Source: GCA-002726655 sp046582185
GTDB lineage: Bacteria; Pseudomonadota; Gammaproteobacteria; Pseudomonadales; Azotimanducaceae
DNA length: 64,000 nt
Direction of reading: 5' to 3'
NCBI GenBank assembly: GCA_046582185.1
Contig: JAYGEX010000036.1
Coordinates: forward strand, 1 to 64,000
Below, in pieces: positions 34,364-44,336 of this stretch. Below the pieces are notes generated by a model. It had not been told where the DNA came from. It saw only the letters and a program-made list of their open reading frames with translations, and did not search any database. Position 1 is the stretch's first letter. Each line of letters opens with the position of its first letter. Both the position numbers and the translations under genes were made by a program.

Positions 34364-37300
34364 CTAATTATTTCCTTTTTCCGCCAGAACTTCCTCGATG
34401 GTACTCAGTAAACTTGCTTCCTGGAATGGCTTACCGAGATATCTGTTTACTCCCAGATCGAGCGCCTCCTGCTTATGCTTTTCCCCGGTCCTCGAGGTAA
34501 TCATAATGATAGGCAGGTCTTTCAGTCTCTCGTCATGGCGCACAATTCGTAGCACTTCAAAACCATCCATCTTCGGCATTTCAATATCCAGGAGAACGAC
34601 ATCCGGGTAAATGTCCTGAAGCTGGGCAACCGCATCAACTCCATCCTTGGCAGTTACAACTTCCCATCCCAGGCGCTCCATTAATCTGGATGTTACTTTG
34701 CGCACTGTCACTGAATCATCAACGATCATGACCGTACGTACTTTTTCCTCTGGCTCGATTGCAATCTCTTCTACTTCAATACCATGCTCGGCCGCCGTCT
34801 CAAGGTGCAAATCGTAAGTGCGTACCAACGCCATGACATCAAGGATAATAACCACACTGCCATCGCCAAGGACAGTTGCACCCGCAAGACCGCCAACCTC
34901 GTTGAATTGAGGCCCAAGAGTTTTTACCACAACCTCCCTGGAGCCAATTACCTTGTCCACTTGTAATGCAACGTTATTGTCTCCACTTCTGGCGAGAATC
35001 ACCGGTAATGGCGCTACCTGCCCGGTGAGGTTTGGTGTTTCCACATTGGCCAACATCTTGCCCAGATAATCCAGCCTGTACGGTTGCCCTGCGTACTCAA
35101 ACATTGGCGCATCCGGCTGATAGTATGACTCGAGCTCGTAAGGGCTGACGCGAACCACGCCTTCAATTGTATTTAGTGGCACCGCGTAAGTCTCTTCGCC
35201 AACAACAACCATTAGTGCGCGATTGATTGACAAGGTAAATGGAATACGAAGGGTAAATTCAGTACCCACGCCGAGCGTTGAATCAATGGATAGATTTCCC
35301 CCGAGGGATTTAATCTCACTATTGACGACATCCATTCCAACGCCACGACCGGAAATCTGGGTAAGCTTCTGTGCTGTACTGAACCCGGCATCCATAATGA
35401 ACTGCATCACCTCCTGATCCGATATATTACTTTCTTCGGTGAGCAATCCCTTCTCAATCGCTTTGCGGCGTACAGCTTCTACATCAATCCCGGCACCATC
35501 GTCACTAACATTCAGAACGACATAACCGCCCTCTCGGGACAATCTAAGGCTAATCCGGCCCTGCTCCGGCTTTCCGTTGGCGGCGCGGATTTCCGGCGAC
35601 TCAATGCCATGATCGACTGCGTTGCGTAACATGTGCTCAAGAGGCGCTACAATCCGTTCCAGCACATTCCTGTCCAGCTCTCCTTCAATATTAAATGCAT
35701 CAAAGCGAACGGCCTTTGAAATTTCAGCGCTGATTTGTCTAACAATTCTGCGTAGTCTCGGTATAAGCATTGCAAAGGGCACCATCCTCGTTCTGGTTAG
35801 CCCTTCCTGAAGTTCACTGCCTATACGAGCTTGCTGATGGAGTAAGGTTTCCGCGTCGCGGCTGCTATTTACCAGGGTTTCCTTCAGATCCATCATATCC
35901 GAGGAGCTTTCATTCAATGTACGGGAGATTTCCTGGAGCATGGTATAGCGATCCATTTCCAGTTCATCAAAGGAAGAGGCTTGGTCGGTCGATTGCGTAC
36001 GAATCAAGGTCTCACGGGATTCAGCTTCGATTTCCAAGCGACGAACCTGTTCGCGAATTCGAAGGATAGTTACCTCCATTTCCTGAAGGGATTCACCAAA
36101 GTCAGAGATCTGCTGTTCGATACGGCCTCGGGTAATGCTCGACTCCCCTGCCAGACCAATCAGTTCTTCCAGTAAATCTGCAGAAACACGAACCATCTCT
36201 TGCTGTTGCGATGCCTTGGATGAACCTTCTTTCGCTTGTGGTGGCGTCGATTCATCGGCTGCACCTGAATCAGCGGCAGGCGCTTGTGCTTCGCTACTAC
36301 TAATAACCCCAGAAACATCTTTTGTCAGTGATTGCAGTTCTTCATCGCTGGCCTCACCACTGGCAAGCTTGACGTAGATACCAACCCGGCGGGAGATTTC
36401 ATCTTGCCGCTGATGAAGAAAAGTAAAAAAAGCTGCATCCAACTGAACCGGATTATGTTCAATCTCTGCGAGACGGGTCTCAAAGTTGTGGGTAAACTCA
36501 CCGAGGCTGTTTATCCCGGCCATCCGTGCACCACCTTTTAGGGTATGCAGATGCCTCAACAATAAACCCAGGTGTTCTGAACTTCCGCTATTCTCACTCA
36601 AGCTTTGTATACACTGATCAATAGATTCAAGCAGCTCCCCAGCTTCGTCCAGGAAGATCGGCAAAACATCTTCGTCGATGTCATCTGCCGGAAGCCCAAG
36701 CTCGCTTACGCCAGCCTCAACGACTACAGTCTCTGGCACTGCATCTTGTTCCGGTTCAACGGAATCTGATTCAGGAGGTGCAGAATCAAGCGCCTTAACT
36801 TGCATGTCTGCACTTGCCCCAACGGGAAAGTCCCCCCGTAGAGAGGCCAATTCATCTTCCGTTACCTCGCCTGCGTCAAGCTTTCGATAGACTCCAATGC
36901 ATCGCGTAATTTCATCTTGTTGCTGGTTCAGCAATGCAAAGAAAGCATCATCAAAGGCAACAGGGTGTTGCTGCACCTCAATCAGAAAGGACTCAAAATT
37001 ATGGCTTAGTTCTCCCAGGCTATTCAATCCCGCCATACGCGCGCCACCCTTCATGGTATGGAGATGTCTTAACAGATGATCGAGGCTGCTAGCTTCACCA
37101 CTATCTTCGCTCCAGTCCAGTATGCATTGGTCAATGCCTTCCAATAGCTCCTCAGCTTCTTCGAGGAAAATGGGCAGGATATCTTCATCCACATCATCCG
37201 CCGGTAATAACGCTGAAGACGACTCGGCGTCAACTGGCTGCTCATCTTCTTCCACCAGTGCCGCATCGTTATCCTGAGGCGCCACCGCATCGGGCTCTAC

Positions 37301-40300
37301 GGTTTGAGTCGCAGCGAGATCCACCGAATCAAGCATCTCGATGATATCCGCTGCACTTTCAAGGTACTGACTGGCGGCAAGATTATCGAACATGCTAACG
37401 AGCCGTTCGTGGCCGCGCCGCAAGGCGTTAACCACGGTGTCATCTGGCACTGAGATGACTTCTCCATAGACGCGAAGCAGACTGGCGATCAGGTTCTTCA
37501 GTTCAAGCTGATTTAATTCAAGTGCCTGCTCGCGCGCATTCTCCAACTCAGCTGTAACCGCGACAACATAATCTCCTTCCCAATTCTCGGAGACGACCTT
37601 CTCTTCGCTCAGCAATTTTATGTGTTCAAAATTAAATTCTGCAACCATCCCGGCAGCGTCAACTTGAACGGCCTCGACTTCACTCACAAAGGATTCAATC
37701 CCCTCTGCTCCGTGACGATATAGATTCAAATCGTGAACAACGGTGTTTATTAGTCCTGCACCCTTTTTTACCAGGTCAATGAAGCTCTGATCAGCTACCT
37801 TCACCTGACTCAGGTATTGATTGGAGAGAAGCTCCAGGGGCGCTGCAATGGCAGAGATACTTGGGACCTCTGCCATGGCTGCACTGCCCTTGAGCGTATG
37901 AAACGCAGCAACGAGATCGCCGTTTATCGGCCCGGCTGAGTCCAGAAATTGCTGGACAACTTCAAGCCGTCCACTTACCTCACCAAGGAAAATTTCATCA
38001 AGCTCCTGATCATGAGACGGCTCATCTTCATCTTTATCTTTATCTTTATCTTCAGCTTTCAAATCTGCACTGTCTGGCGCCGGGGGCTCCTCTTCAGTGG
38101 CGTCGATTAACTCTGGCTCTTCCTCAGTGAATTCATCGATTGAAATTTTGTCGAGGGAAATTCCCTCTAATTCAGAGTCTGCCTCTACCGCAGCTTCAAT
38201 ATCCGGTTCAACCAGCTCTTCGACAATTTCCGGTTCTATTTCCTCCAGGGAAATATCTTCCAGCCCTTCTACCCCATCTTCTTCAAATGCGTCATCTTCA
38301 ATTGCATCTTCTTCAATTGAATCAACTTCAAGCTCAGGCGCGGCATCTTCAGAGCTGGCTGTTTCCAGGTTCTTGGCTTCAAGGCCTTCTACTTCAAGAT
38401 CTTCAACCTCCAAAGTTTCCACTTCAGCACTATCTATTTCCGAGCTATCTAATTCCGACCTGTCTAAATCCGGGCTATCTAAATCCGGGCTGTCTGAATT
38501 AGAGCTGTCTGAATCCGGGCTGTCTGAGTCTGGGCTGTCTATCTCAATGCTTTCAGCAACTTGCGGCTGCTCACCGGCAGCCAGTGCTTCTGCCCGTTTG
38601 ACAAAGTCATCGACGAGAAATAAATCCTGATTCTTGTCCTGAAAATGTTTTAGGCCTTCCGGCACAGCACTGACAACACTTGCAATAAGAGACATCAAGC
38701 CCTCACTGGCCTCCAGTGTGTTATCAATTACCCCATTCAACAGACTTTCTATGGACCAGGCCAGCTCACCGATGACCGTCGCACCAACCATCCGACCGCT
38801 GCCCTTTAATGTGTGGAATGCACGCCTTACTTCCGTCAGTGCATCTGCATTGCTGGTATCGGTGCGCCACTGAGGGAGGTTCTCGTTGATTGTTTCCAGT
38901 ACTTCTTCCACTTCTTCGACGAATATTTCGAGAATTTCATCATCGATGAGATCCTCTTCGTCGACGCTGGCCCCTGCATTTGAAGCTTCACCGTGCACCG
39001 ACTGTTCAATAGCAGGAGTGTCAGGTATATCCTCTGCAACTTCTACATCCACATCTTCGCTAGGAGATTCCTGCACCGAACTATCATCGGCCGAAACATC
39101 TTGTTCATCCTGGACTACTTCCGATGTTTCTGCGGGTTTTGTGCCAACGGGGAAACCCAATCGCTCAACAGCCGCTTCAGCAACTTCTAACATTTGTGTA
39201 TAGGGTTCGTGAGCACTCTCTATCAATCGCTCAAGAAAGTAGTCGATACTTGTTATTGCATCAGCCAGGTCATCCATACTGGACAAGTCCGGCTTCGTTG
39301 AATTATCGAGCAAGCCGTGCTGTATATATAGTGATGCCGCAACCAGAACTTCGCTGGAACGTTCCTGATTTACGATTAACAAGGCGCCCCTTAAGGCGTG
39401 CAGTTCAGCAGGTAGAACTTCAATTTTACTATGATCAAAATCCGAAGAAACGAATTCCACGACCGCATCCCGACAGCTTGCTAAAATCTTGCGCGTCTCA
39501 CGAATAACAGTTACATGTGCCTCGTCCAGATCACCAAAACGATCTCCTTCAGATCCATCGTTACTATCGCCGATGATAGTGCCGAGCATTGTTTCGACGC
39601 CAAGTAGATCCTTCGCCATTTCCAAAAGGGTTTCTTCATCCGGATTAGTACCACTTTGTCCAACCTGACCAATGATCTCCGCTTGATTGCTCACCGAATC
39701 TTGCTGCTCAGTTAAACCTACCACCATCAAAGTGCTGGCAACTTGCTCCATCGCTGGCTGCAGTTCTACAAGATCATTGATATTTCGCTCGCTTGAACGA
39801 ACATATAGGTCCAGCTTGTCTGTAATCCCCCTTACTTCTTCAACGAGTATTTTTGCGACAGCGCTTAAGGTTTCATCATCGGGGCCCATTGCTACGTCTT
39901 CAATCTGGCCGGCATTACCGGTCCGCGAGAAGATACCTTTCGCAATGCTGATCTTTGCTGTTTCTTTTGACGCGCCTTCAATGGCCTCTAGAATATCAAC
40001 AACAAGCTTCTGGGATACTGGTTCGGATAGGGCAGCGAAGCCACCCTCGGACAGCCTCGCCATTTCTGCATCTATCCCGCGCATATGATTGACAACCGAT
40101 GCGTTTAGTTTGATTGCGCCAGTTGCCACACCTTCTACCAGGGCAATACCTAGGCGACCAAGATTACCTATGGGCGAGTCGCCGGTAATTTTAATTAGCA
40201 TTGTAAAAACCTTGCCCATCAAGGAAAGATTCTCACGTGCTCTCGTCTTCTTTATTAGACCAGATATTGATTGCTGGTAGCGTTGACGTAACTTGGGCAG

Positions 40301-40804
40301 CGTAGCTTCACCGTTAGCATCAATATATGCTTTTATAGTTTCCTCAAGAGGCGCTTTTGTGGCAGGCGTAAGGTCTGGACCAGGCAATTCATCGTCTTCA
40401 GTACCAATCTTTTCTACGCCACGCGCCAGGCGTAGATTGTTGACCAGCGGCATATAATTTTTTTCAGAGTCATTCTGCTCCCTCTGAATGAGATCGAGAT
40501 AAGCCGGCATCTGTAAAATGGATTGCATTAGTATTTCTTGGGCGTGGGAATTATCCGGCACGGTATTATTCATCAGCACCTGGGCAAGCTGCTCCATTTC
40601 CTCTGCAACCTGGGAAGGCCCAGCTAGTTCAACCATTTTCATGGTGCCATAGACCTGGTGCAAGGCGGTCAAACAGGTTCTCATGCTGCTGGCATTGTCA
40701 GGTGATTCTGCTACTGCTTCCAATGCATATTGAGCTTGCTCGAGGGTCTTGCTTACCTCACCCTTAATCCAATCTAAGGCGACATAATCTTGTGTAGCGC
40801 TCAT
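34364..40804 (-). CDS. chpA: Hybrid chemosensory histidine kinase ChpA
   Basis: 2146 residues, a CheA-like kinase controlling type IV pilus extension and retraction. In order: a degenerate HPt (LHQVYGTMKM near 48); four canonical HPt domains with FHTLKGSGRM (about 661), FHTLKGSAAM (966), LHTMKGGARM (1247) and LHTLKGGARM (1418); a dimerisation helix region (about 1540-1640); an ATPase with LEHMLRNAVDHGIE; a CheW domain; and a C-terminal receiver with VMIVDDS and LLDIEMPKMDG (Asp near 2071) ending in KP. Between HPt domains are acidic low-complexity linkers, including a five-residue repeat (about 750-792). Shorter than P. aeruginosa ChpA (about 2470 residues). Confidence 0.94.
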   Translation of the reverse strand: MSATQDYVALDWIKGEVSKTLEQAQYALEAVAESPDNASSMRTCLTALHQVYGTMKMVELAGPSQVAEEMEQLAQVLMNNTVPDNSHAQEILMQSILQMPAYLDLIQREQNDSEKNYMPLVNNLRLARGVEKIGTEDDELPGPDLTPATKAPLEETIKAYIDANGEATLPKLRQRYQQSISGLIKKTRARENLSLMGKVFTMLIKITGDSPIGNLGRLGIALVEGVATGAIKLNASVVNHMRGIDAEMARLSEGGFAALSEPVSQKLVVDILEAIEGASKETAKISIAKGIFSRTGNAGQIEDVAMGPDDETLSAVAKILVEEVRGITDKLDLYVRSSERNINDLVELQPAMEQVASTLMVVGLTEQQDSVSNQAEIIGQVGQSGTNPDEETLLEMAKDLLGVETMLGTIIGDSNDGSEGDRFGDLDEAHVTVIRETRKILASCRDAVVEFVSSDFDHSKIEVLPAELHALRGALLIVNQERSSEVLVAASLYIQHGLLDNSTKPDLSSMDDLADAITSIDYFLERLIESAHEPYTQMLEVAEAAVERLGFPVGTKPAETSEVVQDEQDVSADDSSVQESPSEDVDVEVAEDIPDTPAIEQSVHGEASNAGASVDEEDLIDDEILEIFVEEVEEVLETINENLPQWRTDTSNADALTEVRRAFHTLKGSGRMVGATVIGELAWSIESLLNGVIDNTLEASEGLMSLIASVVSAVPEGLKHFQDKNQDLFLVDDFVKRAEALAAGEQPQVAESIEIDSPDSDSPDSDSSNSDSPDLDSPDLDRSELDSSEIDSAEVETLEVEDLEVEGLEAKNLETASSEDAAPELEVDSIEEDAIEDDAFEEDGVEGLEDISLEEIEPEIVEELVEPDIEAAVEADSELEGISLDKISIDEFTEEEPELIDATEEEPPAPDSADLKAEDKDKDKDEDEPSHDQELDEIFLGEVSGRLEVVQQFLDSAGPINGDLVAAFHTLKGSAAMAEVPSISAIAAPLELLSNQYLSQVKVADQSFIDLVKKGAGLINTVVHDLNLYRHGAEGIESFVSEVEAVQVDAAGMVAEFNFEHIKLLSEEKVVSENWEGDYVVAVTAELENAREQALELNQLELKNLIASLLRVYGEVISVPDDTVVNALRRGHERLVSMFDNLAASQYLESAADIIEMLDSVDLAATQTVEPDAVAPQDNDAALVEEDEQPVDAESSSALLPADDVDEDILPIFLEEAEELLEGIDQCILDWSEDSGEASSLDHLLRHLHTMKGGARMAGLNSLGELSHNFESFLIEVQQHPVAFDDAFFALLNQQQDEITRCIGVYRKLDAGEVTEDELASLRGDFPVGASADMQVKALDSAPPESDSVEPEQDAVPETVVVEAGVSELGLPADDIDEDVLPIFLDEAGELLESIDQCIQSLSENSGSSEHLGLLLRHLHTLKGGARMAGINSLGEFTHNFETRLAEIEHNPVQLDAAFFTFLHQRQDEISRRVGIYVKLASGEASDEELQSLTKDVSGVISSSEAQAPAADSGAADESTPPQAKEGSSKASQQQEMVRVSADLLEELIGLAGESSITRGRIEQQISDFGESLQEMEVTILRIREQVRRLEIEAESRETLIRTQSTDQASSFDELEMDRYTMLQEISRTLNESSSDMMDLKETLVNSSRDAETLLHQQARIGSELQEGLTRTRMVPFAMLIPRLRRIVRQISAEISKAVRFDAFNIEGELDRNVLERIVAPLEHMLRNAVDHGIESPEIRAANGKPEQGRISLRLSREGGYVVLNVSDDGAGIDVEAVRRKAIEKGLLTEESNISDQEVMQFIMDAGFSTAQKLTQISGRGVGMDVVNSEIKSLGGNLSIDSTLGVGTEFTLRIPFTLSINRALMVVVGEETYAVPLNTIEGVVRVSPYELESYYQPDAPMFEYAGQPYRLDYLGKMLANVETPNLTGQVAPLPVILARSGDNNVALQVDKVIGSREVVVKTLGPQFNEVGGLAGATVLGDGSVVIILDVMALVRTYDLHLETAAEHGIEVEEIAIEPEEKVRTVMIVDDSVTVRKVTSRLMERLGWEVVTAKDGVDAVAQLQDIYPDVVLLDIEMPKMDGFEVLRIVRHDERLKDLPIIMITSRTGEKHKQEALDLGVNRYLGKPFQEASLLSTIEEVLAEKGNN
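38024..38055. repeat. 6-bp microsatellite-like run inside chpA
   Basis: TCTTTA units repeated about four times encode alternating Lys-Asp (KDKDKDED) in an acidic linker. In-frame length changes by six bases would be tolerated. Confidence 0.7.
38430..38549. repeat. 15-bp tandem repeat inside chpA, eight units
   Basis: Units of the type CTGTCTGAATCCGGG / CTATCTAAATCCGGG, eight in a row, encode a five-residue acidic repeat (SPDSD, SPDLD, SSEID) in the linker between the second and third HPt domains. Each unit keeps the frame. Confidence 0.8.
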
Positions 40805-40851
40805 ATGAGATCCAATTTATCTATCACTTTCCACATCCATTTTGACTCAAT

Positions 40852-42879
40852 TTAATCAGGTAGTTTGAAACTCTTCACAGATGCTCGTAGCTCGTTAGTT
40901 ACTTCCGCCAAACCGCTCACTGCACTTGCCGTTGCACCAACACCATCGGTTGTCTGAGACGAAATTTCCTGAATGCTCTTCATTGTGTTTGAAATCTTTC
41001 CGGCTGATGCTGCCTGCTGCCGCGCTGCATCGGAAATATTCTCGATGATCTCTGCCAAAGATTTCGAAACGCTTTCAATTTCCCCAAGGGCAACACCCGC
41101 GTCCTGGGCCAGCTGAGTTCCTTGAACAACTTCTGCTGTTGTTTGTTCCATGGAACTAACAGCTTCATTGGTATTACTCTGAATCGTCTTTACCAGCGCC
41201 GAAATTTGCTTCGCCGCGGCGCCGGATCTTTCAGCCAGGCGCTGAACTTCATCTGCTACGACCGCAAACCCCTTACCCGCATCGCCTGCCATTGAGGCTT
41301 GAATCGCGGCGTTCAACGACAGAATATTTGTCTGGTCCGCAATATCGTTAATCAATGCAACAATATCGCCAATTTCCTGAGAACTTTCACCGAGGCGTTT
41401 TATCCTCTTCGCCGTTTCCTGGATCTGACCTCGAATATTGTCCATGCCATCAATGGTATTTTGGACAACCTCTGCCCCCTTGTTCGCAATATCGACTGAG
41501 CGCTCTGCAACTGAGGATGATTGCGCCGCGTTGTACGAAACCATATCAATGGATACAGCCATCTCGTTCACAGCATCAGACACATCACCAATTTCGTTAG
41601 ATTGTCTTTGCGCTGCCTCTGCAAGGCCACTAACAGATTTTTCGGTTCGTTCGGCAACCGCAGAAACTTCAACGGATGTTTCGTTGATCCTGGCAACCAG
41701 GCCGCGCATCTGGTCGATGGAGAAGTTAATTGAGTCTGCAATGGCCCCGGTAAAGCTCTCAGTGACCGTTGCTTGTACCCTCAGATCGCCGTCAGCGAGA
41801 TCGGCGAGCTCGTCCAGTAATTGCAGAATCGCAAGTTGATTCTCTTCATTGCGCTGGGTGTTTTCAGCGGTACTTTTACTAGTACTCGAATAGATGAGAA
41901 AACTAATCACTAAAAAAAGAACCAGGGTTCCACCGACAAAGCCCAGACCAATAAGCGGCGACGATAGGCCCATATTATCCGAACTGTTATAAGAGGAGAT
42001 TAGAGAATCCACTACAATCAAGAAGTCCGTTGAAGATGCATAGATAGAATCTGCAGCGGCATTAAGGTTCATCACGTCTTTAGATCGAGTCTGAATCTCA
42101 TTGGCCCGCGCTGATACAGATCTAAATAATTCCTCGATTTTGGCCAAGCTTGTGGTCACTTGTGAATCAGTTGCCGCACTCAGCAATAGGTTTTTATTGC
42201 CGTTTATTAAACCATCCAGCACCTTGGTGAAGGTCCCGCTGTCTCTTGCAAAATTATTGGAAAGACTTTCCCCACTTCCTACTTCCAGCATTTTATCCAT
42301 GCTGTGGGCCATGCGCTCCACCAACAGTGACTGTCGCTGGGCGAGCGCGACCTCATTAGCAGGGGACTTCAAACGCAACATGGATGCGACGACTTTATTA
42401 CTCTCTGTTTGAACTGCGGACATAGTAATTGCAAGATCAGCCGAAAGATCGCGTAAATACAAGCTCGCTTCCTGATTGCTCACAATGACATCAACCTGCC
42501 GTTTCATGTCACTCCAGAGGCTTGCGATCTTGTTTAGCTGACTCTGTGAATCCGAATCAGAAGGTGGGAGCTTGGTAGCGGGATTGCCGTTCTTAAGATA
42601 GCCGAGATTTGCGTCAAACTGGTCCTTGGACTCCGTCAGCAGCGGGAATACCGCTGGATTACCGTGAGTAACTTTAGAGGCGTGTTTGGCGATCTCCTGG
42701 GACAACACTTTAAGCTCGTTGGCATATCCTAGATATCCACTCTTTCGCTTCGCATCCTGATTGGCCAGATAGTAGCTTCCAGCAATGCCCGCAATCATCA
42801 CGAATAACAATAGAACCATCGTTGTGATCAACGGATTCCGGAAGACGCTTCCTACCACATTAGATTTATCAGTCATCAA
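40852..42879 (-). CDS. pilJ: Twitching chemoreceptor PilJ
   Basis: 675-residue methyl-accepting-type receptor. One transmembrane helix near residues 17-37, a large periplasmic PilJ N-domain, a second helix near 305-330, a HAMP-like region, then the signalling domain with the hairpin tip INDIADQTNILSLNAAIQAS and GKGFAVVADEVQRLAERS. Passes the surface or ligand signal through PilI and the other CheW to ChpA. It lies 110 bases after pilI and 47 before chpA. Confidence 0.94.
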   Translation of the reverse strand: MMTDKSNVVGSVFRNPLITTMVLLLFVMIAGIAGSYYLANQDAKRKSGYLGYANELKVLSQEIAKHASKVTHGNPAVFPLLTESKDQFDANLGYLKNGNPATKLPPSDSDSQSQLNKIASLWSDMKRQVDVIVSNQEASLYLRDLSADLAITMSAVQTESNKVVASMLRLKSPANEVALAQRQSLLVERMAHSMDKMLEVGSGESLSNNFARDSGTFTKVLDGLINGNKNLLLSAATDSQVTTSLAKIEELFRSVSARANEIQTRSKDVMNLNAAADSIYASSTDFLIVVDSLISSYNSSDNMGLSSPLIGLGFVGGTLVLFLVISFLIYSSTSKSTAENTQRNEENQLAILQLLDELADLADGDLRVQATVTESFTGAIADSINFSIDQMRGLVARINETSVEVSAVAERTEKSVSGLAEAAQRQSNEIGDVSDAVNEMAVSIDMVSYNAAQSSSVAERSVDIANKGAEVVQNTIDGMDNIRGQIQETAKRIKRLGESSQEIGDIVALINDIADQTNILSLNAAIQASMAGDAGKGFAVVADEVQRLAERSGAAAKQISALVKTIQSNTNEAVSSMEQTTAEVVQGTQLAQDAGVALGEIESVSKSLAEIIENISDAARQQAASAGKISNTMKSIQEISSQTTDGVGATASAVSGLAEVTNELRASVKSFKLPD

Positions 42880-42913
42880 GTATTCCTTTACGGGTTTAGC
42901 TTCCTTTCTATGT

Positions 42914-42933
42914 ACCGGCCTTATCCTGCCGGT
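42914..42933. repeat. Inverted repeat in the pilI-pilJ gap
   Basis: ACCGGC and GCCGGT flank an eight-base loop. No run of T follows on the coding strand, so it is not an obvious terminator; it might set mRNA stability between pilI and pilJ. Confidence 0.4.
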
Positions 42934-42989
42934 TCCTTAGGATTACATTATTTGTTCGCCGCGGCTCCTCGCTCCGACAAGGACACAAA

Positions 42990-43538
42990 TCATGAAATCG
43001 CTGCAAGCTTTTTCATTTCGGGGTGTTCTGCCAGGGCGATAAGACTTACAAGTGGCCACTGGATGCCCGCCAAACGATACCCACCCCGAACAAACGGCTT
43101 GAATCTATCGTCTATCTCATCGAGAGTTTCGTCAAAAGAATCACTCGGAAAATGTTGCATACCGAGGGACTCATCGATAATAAAGCCAAAGAATTGATCA
43201 GCATCCTCAACCGCAAGTACGCGCCGCTGCGCCTTGGGCAATTTCGACGTTTTACCAAAGAATACGGCGAGATCCACCAGCGCCATCAGTCGTCCACGAA
43301 CATTACCAACACCGCTCACGAAGTCCTTCACACCAGGTAAACGTGTAGCGGGAGGAATGCGCATTGTTTCCGCAACTTCATTAAGGGGGGCGACGAATCG
43401 CTGCCCTAGTAAATTGAAGCCCAGGCCGGTCCAGTGCAATTGCGTATTAATCTTTGGCGGCAGCTCCGCGGTGACTTGTTGACTGCGCTGCTCTATGCGC
43501 TCCAACATTGCAAAGGGACTCATTTCAGACTGCTCCAT
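42990..43538 (-). CDS. pilI: CheW-like adaptor PilI
   Basis: 182 residues, one CheW domain (LLGQRFVAPLNEVAETMRIP, GVKDFVSGVGNVRGRLMALV, GFIIDESLGMQHF). Couples PilJ to the ChpA kinase. It lies 28 bases downstream of the broken pilH and upstream of pilJ, matching the pilGHIJ order of Pseudomonas. Confidence 0.92.
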   Translation of the reverse strand: MEQSEMSPFAMLERIEQRSQQVTAELPPKINTQLHWTGLGFNLLGQRFVAPLNEVAETMRIPPATRLPGVKDFVSGVGNVRGRLMALVDLAVFFGKTSKLPKAQRRVLAVEDADQFFGFIIDESLGMQHFPSDSFDETLDEIDDRFKPFVRGGYRLAGIQWPLVSLIALAEHPEMKKLAAIS

Positions 43539-43566
43539 CTTAAGTTACTCTATTGTCGAAAAACAT

Positions 43567-43926
43567 TTAGAGAAGACTACTCATCAGATTGACCAGTTCC
43601 TGTGTATCAACAGGCTTGGTGATATAACCCTTCGCCCCCTGCCGCTCACCCCAGACTTTGTCCGTCTCCTAATTTTTACTGCTGACGATAATGACAGGAA
43701 TGTGCTGCGTATCAGCGTCGCGGCATATCTGGCGGGTCGCCTGAAAACCATTCATATCTGGCATAACAATATCCATGAGAACCATATCGGGCTACTCTTT
43801 CTTGGCCATCGCTACCCTATCTCTGCCATTTTCCGCGGTCAGGACCTCATGCCCAAGGCTTTCAAGCATTTCCTTGAACTGGAATATCTCGGTGGGTGAA
43901 TCGTCTACTACAAGTACTTTTGACAT
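43567..43926 (-). pseudogene. pilH: Response regulator PilH with two in-frame amber codons
   Basis: From the ATG at 43926 (AGGAG nine bases upstream) one frame of 119 codons reads MSKVLVVDDSPTEIFQFKEM through MDIVMPDMNGFQATRQICRD to GAKGYITKPVDTQ and ends in TAA at 43569-43567. It has every receiver landmark (D8/D9, D52, K104) and PilH-specific stretches such as ETDKVWG-x-RQGAKGY. TAG occurs at codon 45 (43794-43792, KKE-stop-PDMV) and codon 86 (43671-43669, SSKN-stop-ETDK). PilH proteins commonly have Gln, Lys or His before PD and Gln before ETDKVW, so CAG to TAG fits. Other genes here end in TAG, so recoding is unlikely. PilH normally favours pilus retraction. Confidence 0.88.
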
Positions 43927-43949
43927 TGTTATTCTCCTCGTACAAAACC

Positions 43950-44336
43950 CTACCCGGTTTTTACATGATCCCGGATTGCACTTAGTAATTCGTCTTTACT
44001 AAATGGTTTGGTTAAGTACTGATCAGAACCAACAATTCGGCCTTTAGCACGGTCGAAAAGTCCATCCTTGCTGGATAGCATAATCACTGGTGTAGCCTGA
44101 AAGGCGCTGTTGTTTTTTATCAATGCACAGGTCTGATAGCCATCTAATCTCGGCATCATAATATCCACAAATATTATCGACGGCTTACTGTCGGCGATCT
44201 TTGCGAGAGCATCAAAACCATCCATTGCCGTTATTACTTCGCACCCGGCTTTGGACAGCAAGGTTTCGGCAGTTCGTCGAATGGTCTTACTATCATCGAT
44301 AACCATGACCTTGATGCCTTCGAAATTATCATCCAT
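43950..44336 (-). CDS. pilG: Response regulator PilG
   Basis: 128-residue stand-alone receiver: VMVIDDSKTIRRTAETLLSK (acid pocket), IIFVDIMMPRLDGYQTC (phospho-Asp), VIMLSSKDGLFDRAKGRIVG and TKPFSKDEL (conserved Lys). Drives pilus extension when phosphorylated by ChpA in P. aeruginosa. First gene of the operon, divergent from gshB as in Pseudomonas. Unlike pilH, 23 bases downstream, it is intact. Confidence 0.95.
   Translation of the reverse strand: MDDNFEGIKVMVIDDSKTIRRTAETLLSKAGCEVITAMDGFDALAKIADSKPSIIFVDIMMPRLDGYQTCALIKNNSAFQATPVIMLSSKDGLFDRAKGRIVGSDQYLTKPFSKDELLSAIRDHVKTG

Noticed and set aside
38097..38630. Ser-rich plus-strand open frame over chpA
   Set aside because: Antisense to the acidic linker of chpA; its composition is what the repeat gives in reverse.
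43495..43899. Plus-strand open frame of 134 codons over pilH
   Set aside because: It is the antisense shadow of pilH; the minus frame has full receiver motifs and a ribosome site.
43567..43926. TAG read as glutamine (recoding) as explanation of pilH
   Set aside because: Many intact genes here end in TAG, including NRDE, gshB, ruvX, proC, yggT, rsmD, trmB and the FAD oxidase, so TAG is a normal stop codon.
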